DNA of 20,322 nucleotides from Promethearchaeota archaeon (GCA_016839425.1 JAEOUI010000115.1:1-20322); one strand, 5' to 3'. Numbered from the stretch's first letter, positions 7,700 through 14,737 are shown. Translations and numbers: made by a program. The notes: generated from the sequence alone by a model not told the origin.

Positions 7700-8842
7700 C
7701 TATTGCATCGCTAGCACCCTCAATTGCTTTTTTACTCTAATTAGTTCTGCTTCTACTTTTTTACTTTCAGAAATATCTCTTATAATAGTAGAAAGGTATT
7801 CAAGCTCTCCAATTGAGGAAAAATGAGCGATTATTACTTGAGATATTGGGATTTCACGACCATCTCCTAAAAGAATAGCAGTTTCTCCCCTCCATATCCC
7901 ATTTTGGATTGCTGAGGGGATTCCAATATTGTTAATAATATCAGCGGCCCATTTAGGATGCAGTTCAGAGATCATTATCTCTGGAATAGAATTATGTTGG
8001 ACTTTCAATCCTATCATATCCGCTCCTGCTTGGTTAACATATGTTATATGACCATCTGGAGAGGATATTGAAACAAAGTCGCTCGTATTTTCTAATATAG
8101 ATGTTAATTGGAGCAATTTCTTTTTTGTTGTTATCTGATCGGTGATATCGTGAGTAATAGCAAGCAAGCCAATGGGATTGCCTTTCTCGTCTTTGAAATA
8201 CGAACCAGAATGCCAAGTAGGGAATGTAGTGCCATCTTTTTTCATATGACCAAGCTCAGCTTGATAAGAGTCGTTTTTAATAATTTCTTCAATAAAGCGT
8301 TGTACATCAGGCATTTGATCTTCGCTATGAAACACGCTTAAATTTCTTCCTATTAAATCCTCCTTATTATAGCCATGCATCCTAATCCAAGCTGGATTAA
8401 CAAATTGGATGAACCCATCCAAATCTGTTATGGCAACTCCGTTCATTGATTGTTCTATAGCATATTTCATTTTTTTGAGTAGATCTTCTCTAGCTTTGCT
8501 TTCCGTTATATCTCTAGTGATTATCATTACATAGGTGATCTTTTCTCCATCTTGAATGGGGGTAATCACACATTCGTACCAAGCAATATTTTTATTTTGA
8601 TCCTTACCTTTTACTTCAATTTTTTTTATTTCTCCCTTTTTAAATACATCTGAAATGATTTTTTTAAGATTATCAAGATATTCTAATTCGATAAAATCAG
8701 AGAGTCCAAGCTCAATTAAATCGTGAATATTATGAAATAGTGTGTTATTGCTATATTGAATTATATTATTACGATCTATTATTATAAAAGAATCAGGAAC
8801 CTGTTCAAGGAAATTTGGCAATTTTTTTTTAAATTCTTGCAT
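7700..8842 (-). CDS. Triple-PAS N-terminal fragment of the broken kinase
   Basis: This 380-residue piece contains three PAS domains at about residues 10-112, 118-238 and 243-365, each ending in the usual DITES/DITDQ/DISES linker signature. After KVEAELIRVKK the frame leaves the homologous sequence and adds only eight unrelated residues (QLRVLAMQ) before a TAG at 7700-7702. The ATG at 8842 is supported by AGAGG with eight bases of spacing. As it stands the product would be a PAS-only protein without kinase activity. This could be functional as a sensor or decoy, but is more simply the 5' part of a broken gene. Confidence 0.6.
   Translation of the reverse strand: MQEFKKKLPNFLEQVPDSFIIIDRNNIIQYSNNTLFHNIHDLIELGLSDFIELEYLDNLKKIISDVFKKGEIKKIEVKGKDQNKNIAWYECVITPIQDGEKITYVMIITRDITESKAREDLLKKMKYAIEQSMNGVAITDLDGFIQFVNPAWIRMHGYNKEDLIGRNLSVFHSEDQMPDVQRFIEEIIKNDSYQAELGHMKKDGTTFPTWHSGSYFKDEKGNPIGLLAITHDITDQITTKKKLLQLTSILENTSDFVSISSPDGHITYVNQAGADMIGLKVQHNSIPEIMISELHPKWAADIINNIGIPSAIQNGIWRGETAILLGDGREIPISQVIIAHFSSIGELEYLSTIIRDISESKKVEAELIRVKKQLRVLAMQ
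7727..7733 (-). other. A_AAA_AAG slippery heptamer at the frameshift point
   Basis: Read on the minus strand, the heptamer A AAA AAG lies in the zero frame as GTA AAA AAG. A shift of -1 here would join the triple-PAS frame to the following PAS frame with no lost or extra residue (RVKK then AIEGASDAIG). The same heptamer drives -1 frameshifting in bacterial dnaX. I see no convincing stem-loop just downstream. A one-base homopolymer deletion, real or from sequencing, gives the same picture. Confidence 0.4.
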
Positions 8843-8984
8843 CGATGAAACCTCTAATATCTTAAAGAAAAATATAACTTAAAGCAATAACTAATCGGAT
8901 AATTCACATATACATAGTCGAGTAAGTAATATTTATATTTTTTTCAATGAATTTTCTATTTCCATCTAAGACATTATTCCAAAT

Positions 8985-9000
8985 ATTGATTTACATCAAT
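8985..9000. promoter_or_regulatory. Inverted repeat ATTGAT-N4-ATCAAT, possible operator
   Basis: A perfect dyad with 6-base arms and a 4-base spacer lies in the middle of the divergent intergenic region. Its core TTGAT-N4-ATCAA is identical to the bacterial FNR-box consensus, the kind of site bound by Crp/Fnr-type dimers. In an AT-rich intergenic stretch a chance match is quite possible, and no regulator gene is present in the window. Confidence 0.25.
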
Positions 9001-9145
9001 TTTATGATTAACAGTATATATAGAAAACCAAATATAAAACTACAACATCAAATAAATATTCAAATTTTTACCAGACTGGTTTATAAATCTATTAATATTT
9101 ATTATCCTCACCTTTTCAGGTAAAATTATTAAAAAAGTTATATTC

Positions 9146-9154
9146 TTTAAATAC
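9146..9154 (+). promoter_or_regulatory. Possible TATA box, TTTAAATAC
   Basis: The motif lies 26 bases before the ATG at 9180 and is identical to the one at 14729-14737. If it were the TATA box, transcription would begin very close to the ATG and leave out the GAGG at 9168-9171. The TTATATT at 9138-9144 is an alternative that would keep the GAGG in the transcript. Confidence 0.3.
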
Positions 9155-9179
9155 AAATTTTATTAATGAGGAAGAGAAC

Positions 9180-9872
9180 ATGTTTGATACTAATGAACTA
9201 GAGAAAACAATAGACTTGCATCAAAAAAGTTATAATTTATTCATGTGGCTCAATAATAAGCTAAAAGAATTTGGTCGCAAGTCAAAATCTAAAGCTCATA
9301 CCTTATTTGAAGAAGCACATGAAAAGGTTTCTTTCTATAAAGGAGCTTATTTATGGATAGAGAAACATTACAACGAATTTCCAATAGAAACAAGACCGGA
9401 TAAAGCAGACTTAGAGACTTTTGCACACTTGTTTACTTCTTTCCTCACGACTTCGTTTCAAGTTATAAAAAAGATTAAAGTTAGTGATGGGTGTAATTGT
9501 CCATTCTGCACTTTTTTTTACGATGTTACAGCGTTTCAAGTAAGGAATCCAAACAAAAAAGCAAAAGAAAGCGCACAAAATTTAAAAATTCGCTATCTCG
9601 AACAATTATGTCGAGATGAAAAAATTGATGAAGTCCCTCCTAATTTAGGAGATTGGATACAGGCTAATCCCAACATACATTATGATATAGCTTTAGCAAC
9701 ATATGCTAAAGAATTAATCAGGCGTTCTCAATTTGCAAGTCAAGGAGAAGGCATCCTCGCTTTATGGCGCGAAATCGCGTGGAAAAATAATCGTTTAGAT
9801 CCTAAATTCAATTTAAAAGCAAATAGTATCATTAAGGCGGAATCAAATGTCATACATGCCTTAAAATCGTAA
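9180..9872 (+). CDS. Orphan protein with CxCxxC cysteine cluster
   Basis: A 230-residue soluble protein that I do not recognise. It looks mostly helical and basic. Near the middle it has C105, C107 and C110 in the arrangement CNCPFC, plus C144 further on. This pattern could bind zinc or an iron-sulfur cluster, but three closely spaced cysteines are not diagnostic of any family known to me. The region before it (TFAHLFTSFL) is hydrophobic-amphipathic but not a clear membrane segment. The ATG at 9180 is supported by GAGG at 9168-9171 with eight bases of spacing. It is transcribed away from the broken kinase and converges on the flavoenzyme cluster, so it is probably a single-gene unit. Confidence 0.75.
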   Translation: MFDTNELEKTIDLHQKSYNLFMWLNNKLKEFGRKSKSKAHTLFEEAHEKVSFYKGAYLWIEKHYNEFPIETRPDKADLETFAHLFTSFLTTSFQVIKKIKVSDGCNCPFCTFFYDVTAFQVRNPNKKAKESAQNLKIRYLEQLCRDEKIDEVPPNLGDWIQANPNIHYDIALATYAKELIRRSQFASQGEGILALWREIAWKNNRLDPKFNLKANSIIKAESNVIHALKS

Positions 9873-9929
9873 TTTAGGATATTTAAAAATAAAAATTGAT
9901 AAAAATTTTATAAATAGTAAGAAAAAAGA

Positions 9930-9945
9930 GGACCTTTCAAGGGCC
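9930..9945 (+). terminator. Small hairpin after the orphan gene
   Basis: The arms GGACC and GGGCC can pair, with one mismatch, around a short loop. They are followed by a moderately T-rich stretch. The hairpin sits between two convergent genes and may help end either transcript. The structure is small and the call is weak. Confidence 0.25.
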
Positions 9946-9974
9946 CTATTGTTGTTCAAGTATATTCATCATAG

Positions 9975-10349
9975 CTATTGAGAGAGGAGATCCTTAAACT
10001 CGACGGGATCTGTCGCATAAAGTATGGCTCGTTCGGTACCCTTTTCACGCCATTCGTGCGCCTTGATATATCCAGGATTATTAATCATTTTCTCGAAAGC
10101 CTTTCGCGAGGGATAATGGATGAGCATGAGCAAATCCCAATCTTCATCACCATAGAGAAGTTCCTTCGGCTTTCCCAAGTATAAGGTTTTAGCTCCAATT
10201 TCTTCAGCAAAAGGACTCGATTCCTTGATATATCGAAAATATGCTTCCTTGCCTCCTTCTTTTTTGAATTTCAACAAGTTGAGCATAACTACTGGGCTTT
10301 CGTTTTTATTATTAGCCAATATTTTGAATTGGTCTTCGTTTGTTTTCAT
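9975..10349 (-). CDS. DUF1330-type small alpha/beta-barrel protein
   Basis: A cytosolic protein of about 124 residues resembling the DUF1330 family of dimeric ferredoxin-like alpha/beta-barrel proteins. The segment VVMLNLLKFK near the start followed by a Y-x-x-Y helix is typical, as are the LLMLIHYPSRKAFEKM strand-helix and a YIKAHEWREKG segment before the last strand. The biochemical role of the family is not established. The start is taken as the ATG at 10349 because AAAGGAGA at 10357-10364 lies eight bases before it; an in-frame TTG at 10367 would swallow this binding site. It is the last gene of the minus-strand flavoenzyme cluster, 30 bases after the preceding stop codon, so it may work with the nitronate monooxygenase-like enzymes, for instance on the same substrate. 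Confidence 0.8.
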   Translation of the reverse strand: MKTNEDQFKILANNKNESPVVMLNLLKFKKEGGKEAYFRYIKESSPFAEEIGAKTLYLGKPKELLYGDEDWDLLMLIHYPSRKAFEKMINNPGYIKAHEWREKGTERAILYATDPVEFKDLLSQ

Positions 10350-10356
10350 TTTTGAA

Positions 10357-10364
10357 TCTCCTTT
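10357..10364 (-). promoter_or_regulatory. Shine-Dalgarno sequence that fixes the DUF1330 start
   Basis: AAAGGAGA on the minus strand lies eight bases before the ATG at 10349. It falls inside the longer reading frame that starts with TTG at 10367, which argues for the shorter protein. Confidence 0.6.
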
Positions 10365-10379
10365 CAATAAATAAATCCA

Positions 10380-11492
10380 TCATGCAAGATATTTTTGTTG
10401 CATGTTGCGAAGAATATCTTCAGTATCCTTGACCATTTCTTGAACCATGTCTTCTACTTTAGGCATGTCGCTAATCCTTTGAGCAGCTTCTCCAGCAGCC
10501 ATCATCGCTTTAGACTTGTCGCCTGTACAAACTGCACGAATTGAATCAATCTCGTAATCAATCAAGCTCATGTCCATCGTACTATAGTCATCAGGAGTGC
10601 CAAGAAAGACTCCAGGGGATTTCTTGAGGGTATTCATTTGGTGTTCTATGCTACGGGGCGTTTTTACCCAGCGAGCGGGACCAACAAAACCACGAGCCAC
10701 TAGTGTACCTCTATCTCCCGCTTCTACGACTCCTTCTTTCCAGATTTGATGAAAGTCGCTTTCCTGCGTAGCTAAAAATCGAGTGCCCATTTGAGCTCCG
10801 TCAGCACCAAGAGCAAAAGCTGCCGCTAAAGTTTTTCCATCACAAAAACCACCTGCGCCCATTACAAGCGTATTTCCGTCAGAGACTGCATTAACAACAT
10901 CCGGTAAGAGCGTCATTGAATGTACCGGTTCCCATGAGGTATGAAATCCGCCTTCGTGTCCAGAAGCAACGATAACATCAACACCCGCCTTTTTGCATCG
11001 AAGCGCACCTTTTACAGAAGGTACGACATGCATCCATATAAAACCATTGGGTTTGATTACATCTTTCCAAGGTAATGGATCACCCGCTGAGGTGAATATA
11101 ACCTTAAAATGGTTTTTAATATCAGGATTTTCCTCGCACACCTTAATGGCAGTTTCAATAACTATCTTTGAATACTCCACGAGTTCCGCCGATACCATTA
11201 CATTAATACCAAATATACCACCTTTGTCCTTGGTTAGACGATATGTCCGTTTTAAAACATTTTCCATTACCGTTGGTATATCATCTTCCATAGTTGAATC
11301 TGCGGTTTTAATAAAATCCTCGTAGATCCAGGGTTGTTCTTCCTTGTCAAAAAGACCACCTGTAGAAAGCAATCCCAACACACCTGCGTTAGCCGATGCT
11401 ACACAGAGGTTGTTGTTGCTAAAAGGACCCATTCCCGCTTGAATGATGGGATACTTGGTCCCAACCAAATCACAAAATCTTGATTTTATCAC
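10380..11492 (-). CDS. Nitronate monooxygenase-family flavoprotein, copy 1
   Basis: A 370-residue TIM-barrel FMN enzyme of the nitronate monooxygenase (2-nitropropane dioxygenase) family, which also includes FabK-type enoyl reductases. Family marks are PIIQAGM at 15-21, ASGHEGGFH at 176-184 with H184 in the place of the conserved active-site histidine, GAGGFCDG at 212-219 and GADGAQMGTRFL at 229-240 near the phosphate-binding loop. The start is a GTG at 11492, seven bases after GGAG, and the tandem copy aligns to it. About 29 of 370 positions differ from copy 2 by my hand count (about 92% identity), with all motifs shared. It lies 73 bases after copy 2 and 30 bases before the DUF1330 gene, in one apparent operon. 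Whether it oxidises nitronates or reduces an enoyl substrate cannot be told from the sequence. Confidence 0.9.
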   Translation of the reverse strand: MIKSRFCDLVGTKYPIIQAGMGPFSNNNLCVASANAGVLGLLSTGGLFDKEEQPWIYEDFIKTADSTMEDDIPTVMENVLKRTYRLTKDKGGIFGINVMVSAELVEYSKIVIETAIKVCEENPDIKNHFKVIFTSAGDPLPWKDVIKPNGFIWMHVVPSVKGALRCKKAGVDVIVASGHEGGFHTSWEPVHSMTLLPDVVNAVSDGNTLVMGAGGFCDGKTLAAAFALGADGAQMGTRFLATQESDFHQIWKEGVVEAGDRGTLVARGFVGPARWVKTPRSIEHQMNTLKKSPGVFLGTPDDYSTMDMSLIDYEIDSIRAVCTGDKSKAMMAAGEAAQRISDMPKVEDMVQEMVKDTEDILRNMQQKYLA

Positions 11493-11565
11493 TTAAATTC
11501 TCCTTATATGTTTTAATTTCATTATTTTTTTGTTTAATTATTCATTTTCTCAAAAAGCAAATTTC

Positions 11566-12678
11566 TTATGCAAGATATTTTTGTTGCATGTTGCGAAGAA
11601 TATCTTCAGTATCCTTGACTATTTTTTGAACCATGTCTTCTACTTTAGGCATGTCGCTAATCCTTTGAGCAGCTTCTCCAGCAGCCATCATCGCTTTCGA
11701 CTTGTCTCCTGTGCAGACCGCACGAATTGATTCGATCTCGTAATCAATCAGGCTCATGTCCATGCTACTATAATCGTCAGGAGCACCTAAAAAGACGCCA
11801 GGGGATTTCTTGAGGGTATTCACTTGGTGTTCAATGCTACGTGGCGTTTTTACCCAGCGTGCTGGACCTACAAAACCGCGGGCTACTAATGTCCCTCTAT
11901 CTCCCGCTTCAACGACACCTTCTTTCCAGATTTGATGGAAGTCGCTCTCCTGAGTTGCCAAAAAGCGTGTGCCCATTTGAGCTCCGTCAGCACCAAGAGC
12001 AAAGGCGGCAGCTAAAGTTTTACCATCGCAAAAACCTCCAGCACCCATTACAAGCGTGTTTTCGTCAGAAACCGCATCAACAACATCCGGTAAGAGCGTC
12101 ATTGAATGAACGGGTTCCCATGAGGTGTGAAATCCGCCTTCGTGTCCAGAGGCAACGATTACATCAACTCCCGATTTTTTGCATCGCATAGCACCTTTAA
12201 CGGAAGGTACAACATGCAACCATGTAAATCCTGCGTTCTTGATCACATCTCGCCAGGGATATGGATCACCCGCCGAAGTAAAAATTGCCTTAAAATGATT
12301 TTTCATATCTGGAATTTCTTCGCACACTTTAATTGCGGTCTCGATTACTATTTTTGAATATTCAACAAGTTCCGCTGATACCATAACATTAATACCAAAA
12401 ATGCCTCCCTTATCCTTTGTCAAGCGATAAGTTCGCTTAAGTAAATTTTCCATTACGGTCGCCATATCGTCTTCCATTGTTGAATCTGCGGTTTGAATAA
12501 AAGCATCGTAGATCCATGGTTGTTCTTCCTTATCAAAAAGACCACTCGTTGAAAGTAACCCTAAAACTCCAGCATTGGCCGAAGCAACGCAAAGATTATT
12601 ATTGCTGAACGGGCCCATTCCTGCTTGAATGATGGGATATTTGACACCTAATACATCACAAAATCTTGATTTAATCAT
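11566..12678 (-). CDS. Nitronate monooxygenase-family flavoprotein, copy 2
   Basis: This tandem paralog of the gene at 10380-11492 has the same length and the same FMN-binding and histidine motifs (PIIQAGM, ASGHEGGFH, GADGAQMGTRFL). Substitutions cluster in the first 165 residues, for example LVGT versus VLGV and a KPNGFIW versus KNAGFTW segment. These sit in or near the region that shapes the active-site entrance, while residues 175-300 hardly differ. This pattern suggests either divergence in substrate or simple drift with conversion of the rest. The ATG at 12678 is chosen because it aligns with the start of copy 1; an in-frame TTG at 12681 is nearer to GAGG and cannot be excluded. It lies 60 bases after the acyl-CoA dehydrogenase-like gene and is probably co-transcribed with it. 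Confidence 0.9.
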   Translation of the reverse strand: MIKSRFCDVLGVKYPIIQAGMGPFSNNNLCVASANAGVLGLLSTSGLFDKEEQPWIYDAFIQTADSTMEDDMATVMENLLKRTYRLTKDKGGIFGINVMVSAELVEYSKIVIETAIKVCEEIPDMKNHFKAIFTSAGDPYPWRDVIKNAGFTWLHVVPSVKGAMRCKKSGVDVIVASGHEGGFHTSWEPVHSMTLLPDVVDAVSDENTLVMGAGGFCDGKTLAAAFALGADGAQMGTRFLATQESDFHQIWKEGVVEAGDRGTLVARGFVGPARWVKTPRSIEHQVNTLKKSPGVFLGAPDDYSSMDMSLIDYEIESIRAVCTGDKSKAMMAAGEAAQRISDMPKVEDMVQKIVKDTEDILRNMQQKYLA

Positions 12679-12738
12679 CAAAAAATTTCCTCTTATTTGT
12701 TTTAATTTTATTAATATTTCTTTGAATTATTTGTTCAT

Positions 12739-14454
12739 TTAATTGTTCATTTCGTATTCGCCGTTTAACGCAAATACATATTTTTCCCAAACCCTGTTGT
12801 TTTGTGCCTCATCGGCCTCTGCCTTGATCAGCATTATATCCTTGAAATACGCACGCTGCTCGTCTTTTGTGTTATGCATTCCATATATTTGCAACGCAAA
12901 ACGGGAAAAATCGCGCACCATAAAATCAAACATGTGATTTATAATATCTTTATCGAGTTTGCTCAATTCGCACTGCTCCAAAATTAGCTGACCATACACT
13001 ACAACCGAAAACATCTCACCCAATGGAAGCGAAAAGGACGAATCCATATCCTGATTTTTATCAGGTGCCGCTTTTTCTAGTAAAGATTTGAAAAGCTCAA
13101 TTTGTTTCATAAAGATATTAACATTCGGAAGATCGGCAAACTTATCAAAAATTGGTTTGTAATCGTGGAAAGTAATTTTACTAAGACCACCAGCAGATCC
13201 TTGGTTGAAAACAAACAGATCATCTTTTTTAGAAATATCGGGTTTTACATCTTCGTATGGTTGTGGGTTGAAAAAATAGTTGATCATAAATTTGCGTATG
13301 AGTTGAACATTCACATGTACTGTACCTTCAAGCTTTGAAGGACCGCGAACTTCTAATGTACCAGTAAAGAAATATGTATCTTTTTCAAATCCTTTTGCGG
13401 CAATTATATCCCACAATAAATTAATAACATCTTCAGATTGAGTTGTTACTTTCATCTTGCTTGTTGGATTGTAGAGCATATAACGTCTGTCGTTTTCATT
13501 AGCGTTGCGAAAATAATCTGTCGCCCTTCTTTGATATAGCTTCATTCCCAATAATCGGAGCCAAGCCTCCATAAAATTATAGCGAACATGAGGCATGTCT
13601 GTTACCGGTTTACCATAAAGAATTCGGTTGCTAGCATGTGTAATTGCCTCATAAAAGCAATGTTCTGCAATACCAATTGAGCAAGGACCTATATTAAATT
13701 TTCCAATATTGACAGTGTTTAGTGCGCAATCCCAAGCGTGGGCACCCCTTGAAAGAATATCTTCTTCAATGATCGGATAATCGTGCAAGGCAAAATTAGA
13801 TACATATTGTTGATGAGATACGACATTTTTTTTTAACTCGTAGGATTTGTTCAGATAGTTGGTAACAAAAAAAACATAATCGTCCGTACCATCTTTTACT
13901 TTCCCAAAGGTCGATACCATTTCAGCTTCATTACCATTACCGATATAATATTTTTCTCCATTGGCTTTCCACCGACCTTCACCATCAGGAGTGAGAGTAG
14001 TTTCTGTAGAGTAAATATCAGCACCATGTTCTCTTTCAGAAAGACCGAACGCAAATATCGCTCCTTTTTTAAGCAATTCTGCCGCCTTTTTTTTAGCTTT
14101 TTCATTAGAACTCATCCAGATCGGTCCCAAGCCAAGTATGCTCACCTGAAAGCAATACCAGTACCCTGAACCGTAAAAGGCTAGAAGTTCGCTGTATTCG
14201 TTATTTCGGGCGGTGTCCCACCTGCAATCTGGATCTCCGTCAGCATAGGCTTTAGGTGTTAGAAGTTTAGCAAAAATCTTTTCATGACCAATAAATTCTA
14301 TAAAATTATCGTACCAGACTTTTTTATGGAAATCATCAGTAATTTTTGATTTTCCAATCTTTTCAAAGAAAGCAATTGTCTTATCCATTATGGCACGAGA
14401 ACCAGCGTCGGATATGAGACTTTGATATTTCTTTGGTTGTATTAAATAATTCAT
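12739..14454 (-). CDS. Acyl-CoA dehydrogenase-family flavoprotein with C-terminal extension
   Basis: A 571-residue FAD enzyme of the acyl-CoA dehydrogenase/oxidase superfamily, expected to form an enoyl-CoA by alpha-beta oxidation. The middle beta domain shows FAFGLSEREHGAD at about 134-146 and the following WKANGEKYYIGNG strand pair. The C-terminal helical domain ends in the sequence KLEGTVHVN, where E376 of LEGT occupies the place of the catalytic glutamate of the classical enzymes (YEGT). About 170 residues follow, so it belongs with the long forms of the family rather than the usual 380-residue type. The extension is helical and of unknown role. No Shine-Dalgarno sequence precedes the ATG at 14454. 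As first gene of the minus-strand cluster it probably leads an operon with the two nitronate monooxygenase-like genes and DUF1330. The natural acyl group is unknown. Confidence 0.88.
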   Translation of the reverse strand: MNYLIQPKKYQSLISDAGSRAIMDKTIAFFEKIGKSKITDDFHKKVWYDNFIEFIGHEKIFAKLLTPKAYADGDPDCRWDTARNNEYSELLAFYGSGYWYCFQVSILGLGPIWMSSNEKAKKKAAELLKKGAIFAFGLSEREHGADIYSTETTLTPDGEGRWKANGEKYYIGNGNEAEMVSTFGKVKDGTDDYVFFVTNYLNKSYELKKNVVSHQQYVSNFALHDYPIIEEDILSRGAHAWDCALNTVNIGKFNIGPCSIGIAEHCFYEAITHASNRILYGKPVTDMPHVRYNFMEAWLRLLGMKLYQRRATDYFRNANENDRRYMLYNPTSKMKVTTQSEDVINLLWDIIAAKGFEKDTYFFTGTLEVRGPSKLEGTVHVNVQLIRKFMINYFFNPQPYEDVKPDISKKDDLFVFNQGSAGGLSKITFHDYKPIFDKFADLPNVNIFMKQIELFKSLLEKAAPDKNQDMDSSFSLPLGEMFSVVVYGQLILEQCELSKLDKDIINHMFDFMVRDFSRFALQIYGMHNTKDEQRAYFKDIMLIKAEADEAQNNRVWEKYVFALNGEYEMNN

Positions 14455-14497
14455 GTTTATATTCTTTATCGCAAAATTATGGTAGTAATTTTAAGTA

Positions 14498-14518
14498 ATA
14501 CAAACGTATTTTTTGTAT
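14498..14518. promoter_or_regulatory. Inverted repeat ATACAAA-N7-TTTGTAT, possible operator
   Basis: Perfect 7-base arms flank a 7-base spacer about 45 to 65 bases before the start of the acyl-CoA dehydrogenase-like gene, where a regulator of the flavoenzyme operon could bind. The half-site TTTGTAT occurs again in the palindrome at 14602-14611. AT-rich sequence makes chance a serious alternative. Confidence 0.25.
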
Positions 14519-14728
14519 AAGTAGTTTTTTAAAATCAATAATACGAAAATTTGGCATTTAGGTTATAATTTTCTCGTTTGATTTTATGTAATCAAATTCT
14601 TTTGTATACAATTTAAAACTTTATTTATCTCCTCTTATTTTATCCAGTAATCCCATTATAAAGACTTTTATAATTTTCAAAGATTAAAATAGTTGTTGAT
14701 TCATCATTTCAGATCCTCACCATAGACA

Positions 14729-14737
14729 TTTAAATAC
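14729..14737 (+). promoter_or_regulatory. Possible TATA box, TTTAAATAC
   Basis: The motif lies 36 bases before the ATG at 14774. A transcription start about 25 bases downstream would give a leader of roughly 10 to 15 bases, which agrees with the lack of a Shine-Dalgarno sequence. The same nine bases occur at 9146-9154. Confidence 0.4.

Larger units (their letters stand above)
6273..8842 (-). pseudogene. Broken multi-PAS histidine kinase (frameshift plus in-frame stop)
   Basis: Three minus-strand open frames together make one histidine kinase of about 856 residues with five PAS domains, a phospho-acceptor region and an ATPase domain. The first break is at 7727-7733. The upstream frame reads ELIRVKK and then runs out of homology, while the next frame supplies the missing PAS start AIEGASDAIG at the same point; one extra A in a six-A run would restore the frame. 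The second break is a TAA at 6747-6749 in the same frame as the coding on both sides, in the linker between the phospho-acceptor helices and the ATPase. It aligns without gaps to the intact paralog at 1478-3751, and the EKKYR-AYTRAEFYKDLFAHD segments are almost identical. Translation probably starts at the ATG at 8842, with AGAGG at 8851-8855. Two breaks favour a recent pseudogene; assembly error or recoding remain possible. Confidence 0.75.
8843..9179. other. Divergent intergenic region between broken kinase and orphan gene
   Basis: This gap of 337 bases lies between two divergently transcribed genes and should hold both promoters. On the minus side there is AGAGG (8851-8855) before the kinase start. 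On the plus side there are TTTAAATAC (9146-9154) and GAGG (9168-9171). A 6-base inverted repeat, ATTGAT-TTAC-ATCAAT, lies at 8985-9000. Otherwise I see only AT-rich sequence with no coding or RNA gene. Confidence 0.6.

Noticed and set aside
11841..12357. Plus-strand frames of 116 and 76 codons opposite nitronate monooxygenase copy 2
   Set aside because: The equivalent frames are not kept in the near-identical copy 1, so they are shadows.
10380..12678. Tandem copies as possible assembly duplication
   Set aside because: The copies differ at many silent and about 29 amino-acid positions and have different spacers and start codons, so they are real paralogs.
12743..13338. Three plus-strand frames of 61 to 78 codons opposite the acyl-CoA dehydrogenase-like gene
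   Set aside because: They are fully inside a well-supported gene, overlap one another and show no domain or start signal.
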